The translations under genes and the position numbers were made by a program. Below the pieces are notes generated by a model. The model was not told where the DNA came from, ran no database searches, and worked only from the letters and a program-made list of their open reading frames with translations. A stretch of DNA of 44,186 nucleotides from Amycolatopsis keratiniphila subsp. keratiniphila (lineage in GTDB: Bacteria > Actinomycetota > Actinomycetes > Mycobacteriales > Pseudonocardiaceae). This document shows positions 39,027 through 44,186 of the stretch, one piece after another; positions within the stretch are counted from its first letter, which is position 1; each line of letters starts with the position of its first letter. The stretch covers positions 1 through 44,186 of the forward strand of contig NZ_LQMT02000006.1 in NCBI RefSeq assembly GCF_001620365.2, written 5' to 3'.

Positions 39027-39660
39027 CCCGCACGATGGCGGGGTGAATGGGCGTACTTGGGTCCGCCCGATAGAGCGCGGGAGGGCGGCCCGTGTGGCCT
39101 TCCGCGCGATCCCCTGTCGGCTCCAAGACCCCGGCCGCGGCCAGCTTGCGGTGGAAGTTCGCCGGGTCGAGCCGAACGCCCCAGACCGCCTCGTACACCT
39201 CGCGCAGCCTGGTCACGGTGAACGCCGGCGGGCAGAGCGCGGCGGCCGCCGCGGTGTGCTCCAGCCGGGTCCGGACCCGTTCGGCCGCGGCCGCGATGAT
39301 CCGCCCGTGATCGAGGGCCAGCCGGGCCGGATCGGCCAGGATCTCCTCCACCTCGTGCCACCGGTCTCCGGTCCTCGAGGACGGGGCTCCGGCGACCAGG
39401 GCGACGTACGCGATTGAGACGACTCCGCCGACCGGGCCGACGGTGGCCAGCTGCTCCAGCTGGCCACCGCGGCCGCCGGCGACGTCGGCCAGCAGCTCCC
39501 GCGCGGTCGTCGCCAGTTCGTCGTCCGGGCCGAGGAACCGACCGGGCAACGCCCAGCGGCGGCCGCCGAAGCCGCGGCCCGCTCGGCGGCCGAGGAGGAC
39601 CTGGAGGCGGTTGTCCGCGACGGTGGCCAGCACCAGGTCCACCGTGATCGGAATCGGCAC
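39013..39660 (-). CDS. NrtR-like transcriptional regulator (Nudix-related plus winged helix)
   Basis: 215 residues. The N-terminal domain is Nudix-like without the catalytic box (VDLVLATVADNRLQVLLGRR, WALPGRFLGPDDELATTARE), and the C-terminal winged helix has ALCPPAFTVTRLREVYEAVW, ANFHRKLAAAGVLEPTG and GRPPALYRAD. This is the NrtR family that represses NAD-metabolism genes and responds to ADP-ribose or NAD-related ligands. GTG 39660 chosen after the start-associated repeat. Confidence 0.8.
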   Translation of the reverse strand: MPIPITVDLVLATVADNRLQVLLGRRAGRGFGGRRWALPGRFLGPDDELATTARELLADVAGGRGGQLEQLATVGPVGGVVSIAYVALVAGAPSSRTGDRWHEVEEILADPARLALDHGRIIAAAAERVRTRLEHTAAAAALCPPAFTVTRLREVYEAVWGVRLDPANFHRKLAAAGVLEPTGDRAEGHTGRPPALYRADPSTPIHPAIVRDNLR

Positions 39661-39678
39661 CGCGGCGGACAACTCCCC

Positions 39679-39713
39679 GGTGTGCTGGCGTGCTGATGGG
39701 CTGACGCTGGTCA
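39679..39713 (-). repeat. Start-associated repeat, copy 16
   Basis: Its first bases are the TGA stop of the 39711 gene. Confidence 0.85.
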
Positions 39714-40148
39714 ATCCTGCTCGCTAACGTCGCGGTGGCTGACCTTGGCGAGCGTTTCAAACGCGCTGTTGAAGGCGGCCGCGAGGTCTTCGGCCAGGGC
39801 GGCAGCACGGGCGAAGTCCGCACCGGCCGCGGCGGTGTGCGTGCTGGCGTCGCCGGTGTGGGCGTAGAGCGTCGGGTCCGTCGCGGAGATCTTGGCCAGG
39901 CGGCCGGAGAGCATCTGCGCCAGCTGCGGAAGCCGCCCGGCCAGTTCGTACAGGCGGTACGCGACGTCCTGGACGTCGGTGGTCTGCGGCACCGCGACCG
40001 CGCCGGAGTTGAGCACCGCATGGTTGGTGAAGCGGGCCAGCTCGGCCGCGGTGCCCAGCGCGGAGGGCACGCTGTCGCGGTCGGGCGGGAGCGGCCAGTA
40101 CTTGCCCACCAGGGCATCCGCGGAGGGCCGGATTTCGGGCTGGGGCAT
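39711..40148 (-). CDS. Hypothetical helical protein, 145 aa
   Basis: Not recognised. Mostly helical (VAYRLYELAGRLPQLAQMLS, FARAAALAEDLAAAFNSAFE), of the size and type of WXG-like or small regulatory plasmid proteins; no motif. ATG 40148 with GAGAGGAA. Confidence 0.55.
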   Translation of the reverse strand: MPQPEIRPSADALVGKYWPLPPDRDSVPSALGTAAELARFTNHAVLNSGAVAVPQTTDVQDVAYRLYELAGRLPQLAQMLSGRLAKISATDPTLYAHTGDASTHTAAAGADFARAAALAEDLAAAFNSAFETLAKVSHRDVSEQD

Positions 40149-40170
40149 GGGGTCAAGTTCCTCTCGGTGG

Positions 40171-40196
40171 TCTGGCGTGCTGGTGGGCTACTGCTG
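40171..40196 (-). repeat. Start-associated repeat, copy 17
   Basis: Contains the TAG of the 40188 gene; the last CACA is shortened. Confidence 0.75.
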
Positions 40197-40577
40197 TTCG
40201 GTGGTGGTTTCCGGGTACAGGTAGACGCCTTTTCGTTCGCGTTCGAGTCGGCCGCGGGTGACCCAGTACCCGAGTGCGTTGCTCACCTTGTGCGCGGGAT
40301 CGGCTCGGCCGAAGTCGGCGAGGCGGGCGGCTACCTCGGTGACGGTGACCCGTTCGCCGGGGTCGAGCACGTGCCAGAGGGCCCGGCGCAGCGGGAGCAG
40401 CCGGGCCATGCTGCCCGGCGACGCCGGGGCGTCCGGGTCCTGCTCGGCCAGGCGGATCACCGCGGCGCAGGCGTCGAGCAGGGCGGGCGGGATCTCGACC
40501 GCGAGGCCGGCCGCTCGTGCGGTGTCGCGGGCGTTGGCGATGCGTTCCAGCTCGGCGGTTACTTGCGTGACGTGCAC
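40188..40577 (-). CDS. Winged-helix-like hypothetical protein, 129 aa
   Basis: Helical N-terminus; residues ~70-125 (GERVTVTEVAARLADFG, HKVSNALGYWVTRGRLERER) have a winged-helix appearance. GTG 40577 follows GAAGGA and a start-associated repeat. Confidence 0.55.
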   Translation of the reverse strand: MHVTQVTAELERIANARDTARAAGLAVEIPPALLDACAAVIRLAEQDPDAPASPGSMARLLPLRRALWHVLDPGERVTVTEVAARLADFGRADPAHKVSNALGYWVTRGRLERERKGVYLYPETTTEQQ

Positions 40578-40590
40578 GGCGGTTCCTTCG

Positions 40591-40623
40591 ATGTGCTGGC
40601 GTGCTGGTGGGTTGGCGCTGGTG
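40591..40623 (-). repeat. Start-associated repeat, copy 18
   Basis: Nine bases after the TAA of the recombinase gene, ending at GAAGGA. Confidence 0.85.
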
Positions 40624-40631
40624 AAGGTGGG

Positions 40632-41696
40632 TTAGTGGTCGGTGTGGGTGTTCTCCACCGCGGCCTCCAGCTCCTCCTCGGAGGGCAAGGTGTAGAGCCG
40701 GGTTGTGTCCAGCGATTCGTGGCCGAGCAGTTCGGCGACGGTGACGATATCGACGCCGGAGCGGAGCATCTGGCGGGCGAAGGTGTGCCGGGCGACGTGC
40801 GGGCCGAACGGGTCGCCGTTGTCGCTGGGGCCCAGGCCGGCCTCGGCCCCGATGGTGTGCACGACCTCGTACACGGTGCGGGCGGACAACCGGTGGCCGC
40901 GCTCGGCGAGCAGCAGCGCCGGGGACTCGGCGGCACCGGGCCAGCTCGGCCGGACGTCCAGCCACGCCTGAACCCGTTCCCGAAGTGCGGCATTGATCGG
41001 AACGTCCCGATCCTTGCCGCCGTCCGCGCCCTTGCCGCGCAGGTAAAGCCGCCCCTTGCGGGCGGACAACCGGACGTCGGCCAGGTCGAGCGCCGCGATT
41101 TCGGAGGCGCGCGGGCCCGCGTGGTACGGCAGTTCGGCTATCAGCCGGTCCCGGACGCCGCGGGCCCGGCGCAGTGCCGAATATTCGGCGGCCGCAGTCC
41201 GTTCGCGGGCCTCGGCCGCGCGCAGGTACCGGAGGGCCTGGCGGTCGTTCATGCTGCGCGGTGCGCGCCGGCGCTTGACGTGCTCGCGCCGCGCGCTGGC
41301 CCGGCCGAGACCGCGGCGGGTGTGGAAGTCGTCCAGGGCCGCAAGGACGTTGTTCAGCGTGGCCGGCGATCGGCGGCCACCGCGGCGGCCGGGGGTGGTC
41401 TTGAGGTGGGCGCGGTAGTCACGCACGGCCCAGTCCCGCGCGGCCGGGTCGGTCAGCGGGTCGCCGTCGCACTCGCCGAGTTCGAGCCACAGCAGGTAGC
41501 CGCGGACGTTGCGGCGGTACTTGTCGCGGGTGCTCGCGCCGAGCGGGGAGCGGGCCAGCCCGGTCTCGTACTCGGTGAGCGCCGCGGCGTAGCGGCCGGT
41601 GGGTAGCGGAGTCGGAGCCGGTTCGGCGGAGCCCGTGTTTCCAGAAGTCGATCCGGGGGCCTGCTCGGCGGCTGTGGCCGCGTTTCCAGAAGCCAT
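40632..41696 (-). CDS. Tyrosine recombinase / phage-type integrase
   Basis: 354 residues. A SAM-like N-terminal core-binding domain (~35-130) and a catalytic domain with Arg196 (GPRASEI), His300 and Arg303 (HVARHTF), His326 (GHESLDTTRLYT) and Tyr335. All catalytic residues are present. May resolve multimers or integrate the element; no tRNA-like attP was found nearby. ATG 41696 lies 14 bases from a dyad at 41711, and TTTCCAGAAG sites recur inside its first codons. Confidence 0.85.
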   Translation of the reverse strand: MASGNAATAAEQAPGSTSGNTGSAEPAPTPLPTGRYAAALTEYETGLARSPLGASTRDKYRRNVRGYLLWLELGECDGDPLTDPAARDWAVRDYRAHLKTTPGRRGGRRSPATLNNVLAALDDFHTRRGLGRASARREHVKRRRAPRSMNDRQALRYLRAAEARERTAAAEYSALRRARGVRDRLIAELPYHAGPRASEIAALDLADVRLSARKGRLYLRGKGADGGKDRDVPINAALRERVQAWLDVRPSWPGAAESPALLLAERGHRLSARTVYEVVHTIGAEAGLGPSDNGDPFGPHVARHTFARQMLRSGVDIVTVAELLGHESLDTTRLYTLPSEEELEAAVENTHTDH

Positions 41697-41733
41697 ACCG
41701 CAGTCTACCCCTGGAAATGAGTATTTCCAGAAG
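41638..41733. promoter_or_regulatory. TTTCCAGAAG sites and dyad at recombinase promoter
   Basis: TTTCCAGAAG at 41638, 41683 and 41724 (spacings 45 and 41); the last is half of CTGGAAAT-GAGT-ATTTCCAG (41711-41730). Operator or recombinase arm-type sites. Confidence 0.6.
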
Positions 41734-41738
41734 TGGCC

Positions 41739-42020
41739 CTATCGGGGGTTCGGGTGGGTCTCCTCTGTCGACAGCAGCGCCACCACGTCCGGCTCGTCGG
41801 CGAACGCCTCGCGCAGCTGGACCAGGAAGGGCTCGAACATCAGCGGGGCGAACATCTCCACGCCGGCGTTCTCCTCGCTCGCCCACTGGAGCATCCCGGC
41901 CAGCGTCAACGCGGTGTGCGGGCCCAGTTCGAGCGTGAGCCGTTCGCCGCGGTCCTGCCGTCGCTGCATGTCCGCCATCAGGCGAACCGCGCCCGCCAGG
42001 TTCGTCTCGGTGCCGGTCAT
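41739..42020 (-). CDS. Hypothetical small protein, 93 aa
   Basis: Not recognised. Helical, acidic (LTLELGPHTALTLAGMLQWA, FLVQLREAFADEPDVV). ATG 42020 behind GAGGGGGAG. An AGGGGACTGGCGTG motif lies at 42101-42114 upstream. Confidence 0.55.
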   Translation of the reverse strand: MTGTETNLAGAVRLMADMQRRQDRGERLTLELGPHTALTLAGMLQWASEENAGVEMFAPLMFEPFLVQLREAFADEPDVVALLSTEETHPNPR

Positions 42021-42220
42021 CGGCTCCCCCTCGTTCGAGTTCGCGCGTCGGATCTCCAGCCTGGCAGCTCGGCGAGTCCGGTCGGTACTCCTGTCACCCG
42101 AGGGGACTGGCGTGGGCCGAACGCGACAGGATGAGCGCGCCCCCGGCACAAGGCCGGAGGCGGGTGGGGGTCCTCGGTGGCCGGCCGGATGGCATGGCCG
42201 CCGAGGACCGCTCGTGTCCT

Positions 42221-42256
42221 GGTGTGCTGACGTGCTGGTGGGCTACCGCTGGTTGT
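42221..42256 (-). repeat. Start-associated repeat, copy 19
   Basis: Contains the TAG of the 42243 gene (CAGCGGTAGCCCACCAG). The next gene starts 200 bases away. Confidence 0.8.
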
Positions 42257-42665
42257 CGCGCTGTTGGTCGCGTAGCTCGTCCGAGAGCAAGCGCAGGGCA
42301 GCCACCCCGAAGTCCCACAGCCCTTGCAAGCCGTGGGCGGTGATGTACGCGTCCACGACGGCATCGGCGGTATCGGCTTCGCCGGATAGGTGCCGCGCGA
42401 CCGCGCGGACTGCGGCCAGCTGCGCGGCGGGCACGTCCGTACGAGCAGGCCCGTAGACGTCGGGCTGGGCCCATCCGTCGCGGAGCAGCGCGTCAGCCAC
42501 CAGCCGCGGCGCAAGGTGGGCTATCTGCTGCATCCGGGCCTCCCCGGCCGGGGAAGGCTCGCGGCCGATCCAGTCGGCGAGGCGCGCCCCCGCGGAACTC
42601 GGGTTGTCGATCGCTTCGGCGGCGATGCTGGTCAGCACCGCGGCAACCTCGCCGGATGCGGTCAT
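42243..42665 (-). CDS. Hypothetical helical protein, 140 aa
   Basis: Not recognised. Alanine-rich, all-helical (AAVLTSIAAEAIDNPSSAGA, ARLADWIGRE, YITAHGLQGLWDFGVAALRL). ATG 42665 with GGGGG upstream. A dyad ACGTCA-CA-TGACGT lies 94 bases upstream. Confidence 0.55.
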   Translation of the reverse strand: MTASGEVAAVLTSIAAEAIDNPSSAGARLADWIGREPSPAGEARMQQIAHLAPRLVADALLRDGWAQPDVYGPARTDVPAAQLAAVRAVARHLSGEADTADAVVDAYITAHGLQGLWDFGVAALRLLSDELRDQQRDNQR

Positions 42666-42758
42666 GACCGGCCCCCGATGTACCGATCTGCGGCGATATT
42701 CGCGGCTCCACCTGGCGCTGTATCGAGCGTTTGCATGTCCGATCACTCCACCCCAGTT

Positions 42759-42772
42759 ACGTCACATGACGT
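42759..42772. promoter_or_regulatory. Dyad ACGTCACATGACGT
   Basis: Perfect 6-bp arms with flanking T/A in the promoter region of the 42665 gene. Confidence 0.45.
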
Positions 42773-42840
42773 TTTAGGCGTTCTGGTCGGCACTGTCCCC
42801 TACCTGCGCGGTACCGCTGGCGTTGTGACGTGCTGTCTGG

Positions 42841-42878
42841 CTGACGTGCTGGTGGGCTGGTGGGCTAACGCTGCTCAA
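42841..42878 (-). repeat. Start-associated repeat, copy 20
   Basis: Begins with the TGA of the parA-partner gene; the CCCACCAGC unit is partly duplicated. Confidence 0.8.
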
Positions 42879-43267
42879 CCTGCATTTTCGGACTGTTTCA
42901 GGCTGCCGAGGAGTTCCACGAGTGCCGAAGTCTTCTCCGGGTCCTTCGGCCCGGTCTCCGGCATGAAGCTCTCCACGTCGAACCCGCGAGCGCTCATCAG
43001 CAGCACCAGGCCGGCCGCGTGAAGATCCTGGAGGTCCTGGTCCTCCTCGTCGGCGAAGGCCCGTGCGGCGCTGCGTACCCACCGGGGCACCTTCGAGTTG
43101 AAGGCGGTCCGCTCCCACGGGTCCACGCGCGGAATCCGCCGGCGACGCGGACGCGCCGCCGCGCTCTCTTTCGTGCTGGCTTCGTCGCGGGCGGCGTTGG
43201 CCTGCGCCACCAGCGACACCGCCACGTTGTCCCCCAGGAGGTTCTGGGCGGTGAATCGCTCGCTCAT
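42875..43267 (-). CDS. ParA partner, candidate centromere-binding protein
   Basis: 130 residues. A basic linker (RPRRRRIPRVDPWERTAFNS), then KVPRWVRSAARAFADEEDQD and a helical C-terminus. Size, ATGA overlap with parA and lack of ParB motifs fit the small DNA-binding partners of actinobacterial plasmid ParA proteins. The binding site is unknown. Confidence 0.6.
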   Translation of the reverse strand: MSERFTAQNLLGDNVAVSLVAQANAARDEASTKESAAARPRRRRIPRVDPWERTAFNSKVPRWVRSAARAFADEEDQDLQDLHAAGLVLLMSARGFDVESFMPETGPKDPEKTSALVELLGSLKQSENAG

Positions 43268-44088
43268 GCTGCTTTCTCCAGTGCTCGGTCCAGCCAGGCG
43301 TCCAGAACCTTGGTGACTTCCGGCTGGCGTGGGTGCTGGTAGTCATGGATCGGCTTCCCCGCCGAGGTGGCCTGGCTGACCACCTGCCGACGCGGGAGCA
43401 CGTCGTCCCACATCACGCCACCGAACGCGGTGCGGATCTCGCCGAGGCGGGTCCGGTGCTCCTGCAAGTTCTCGTCATGCTGGGTGACCACCGCGGCGGC
43501 CTCGCGCATCCGGGGAAGCCCGTTGTTGCCCATCAGCTTGGTGAGCTGAGTCCAGGTGGAGGCGAGCCCCTGTACGCCGAACCGCTCAGGTTCGCACACG
43601 GCCAGCACCACCTCGGACTCGCGCGCGCCCATCGTGGTCAGCATGTTCATGGCGGGGCGGCAGTCGCAGATGATCAGGTCCACCAGCGGCCGGGCGTGCT
43701 CCATGAGCAGGCTGAACGTGTTCATCACGCCGGGGTCGGACCGCTCGATGCGCTCCAGGCCGAGAGTGGCGGGCAGCAGGTGCACCCCGGACCACTCCGG
43801 CCGGGCCGGGTACATGGCCTGTTGGAGGTCAGCCGCGGTCGGCCTGTTCATCTCCAGCAGGTCCACCAGGGCCAGCGGTGCCTCTCGGGGCCGGTCCGCG
43901 GTCTCCGCGACCTTCTCAAGGTATTTCGGGTGCGCGATGACGTCTGTCCCGTTGTTCTGCGGGTCCAGGTCCACGTACAGCACCCGCTTTCCGCGAGCAC
44001 GGGCGGCGGAGGCCAGGCCGAGGGACACAGTGGTCTTGCCGATACCGCCCTTTAGGCCGAGGACGGCGACGCTGGGGGTAGAAGTCAC
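43264..44088 (-). CDS. parA: ParA-family partition ATPase
   Basis: About 274 residues with the deviant Walker A KGGIGKTT (~13-20), LYVDLDPQNNGTDV, and a Walker B-like VDLIICDCRP (~130). ParA ATPases segregate low-copy plasmids together with a ParB-like partner, here the overlapping 42875 gene. GTG 44088 places KGGIGKTT at the usual distance; GTG 44106 and 44127 are in frame. It is the last gene before the right terminus. Confidence 0.85.
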   Translation of the reverse strand: MTSTPSVAVLGLKGGIGKTTVSLGLASAARARGKRVLYVDLDPQNNGTDVIAHPKYLEKVAETADRPREAPLALVDLLEMNRPTAADLQQAMYPARPEWSGVHLLPATLGLERIERSDPGVMNTFSLLMEHARPLVDLIICDCRPAMNMLTTMGARESEVVLAVCEPERFGVQGLASTWTQLTKLMGNNGLPRMREAAAVVTQHDENLQEHRTRLGEIRTAFGGVMWDDVLPRRQVVSQATSAGKPIHDYQHPRQPEVTKVLDAWLDRALEKAA

Positions 44089-44128
44089 CGGGGCATTGTG
44101 GCGCACTTTCTCCGGCGTCACCAGCACG

Positions 44129-44168
44129 GGCCCACTAACACGCCAGCACGTCAGCCCACCAGCACACG
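44129..44168 (+). repeat. Start-associated repeat, copy 21 (reverse of parA)
   Basis: Plus-strand orientation: CACGCCAGCACGTCAGCCCA then CCAGCACACGC, running into the terminal repeat. Opposite to the downstream parA. Confidence 0.7.
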
Positions 44169-44186
44169 CACCCCGAGGGCCCCGCC
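44166..44186 (-). repeat. Terminal inverted repeat, right copy
   Basis: Exact reverse complement of bases 1-21. Confidence 0.85.

Noticed and set aside
40632..41696. Recombinase as a telomere resolvase for the palindromic ends
   Set aside because: Length and motifs are those of an ordinary XerC/phage-type recombinase; protelomerases are larger.
42022..42242. tRNA-derived attP near the recombinase
   Set aside because: No cloverleaf or T-arm-like sequence could be recognised.

Overview
This GC-rich 44.2 kb window reads as a complete or near-complete conjugative actinobacterial plasmid. The family (Streptomycetales or Pseudonocardiales) cannot be fixed from the sequence. Support comes from the high GC with G/C third positions, frequent GTG starts, a KorSA-like GntR repressor, an SpdB/DUF2637-like spread protein, FtsK-type DNA translocases, a MobC/relaxase pair, ParA plus a small partner, and an iteron array beside two winged-helix replication candidates. 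No rRNA, tRNA or CRISPR array was seen. The first and last 21 bases are perfect inverted repeats, so the contig ends look like two halves of a 42-bp palindrome.

Layout. (1) 82-10055, nearly all minus strand: small accessory genes (Uma2 nuclease, zinc-finger proteins, P-loop kinase, secreted HNH nuclease, Nudix hydrolase, many unknowns); a coiled-coil DNA-binding candidate at 3255 is the only plus-strand gene. (2) 10056-13780: a long non-coding stretch with operators, AT-rich palindromes, a 13-bp tandem repeat and five 24-bp iterons, then two overlapping replication-type genes. (3) 13785-20267: divergent gntR repressor and a tightly coupled spread/transfer operon ending in a TraB-like FtsK translocase. 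(4) 20242-27340: nucleoside deoxyribosyltransferase and HIT genes, an oriT-like region, MobC, relaxase, then a coupled KOW-like / RuvC-like / second FtsK translocase operon. (5) 27345-29015: non-coding DNA, an RMF-like gene and an unknown. (6) 29162-35444, plus strand: secreted and membrane proteins, two XRE regulators, small coupled genes. (7) 35453-42665, minus strand: small accessory genes, a degenerate Nudix protein, a double Phd-type antitoxin, an NrtR-type regulator, a tyrosine recombinase. (8) 42875-44088: parA and partner at the right end.

The genes suggest iteron replication plus ParA segregation, with two transfer strategies side by side: TraB/Spd double-strand transfer, and relaxase/oriT transfer with its own FtsK-like coupling protein. 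GntR half-sites (TGACAA/TTTGTCA) occur at three separate transcription units, suggesting coordinated repression.

The most unusual content is at DNA level: about 21 dispersed copies of a repeat lying between a stop codon and the next ribosome-binding site; 22 CCGATC hexamers in about 500 bp spread over all three frames of the gene just before traB; and a second dispersed motif, AGGGGACTGGCGTG, clustered at 27.8-29.1 kb.
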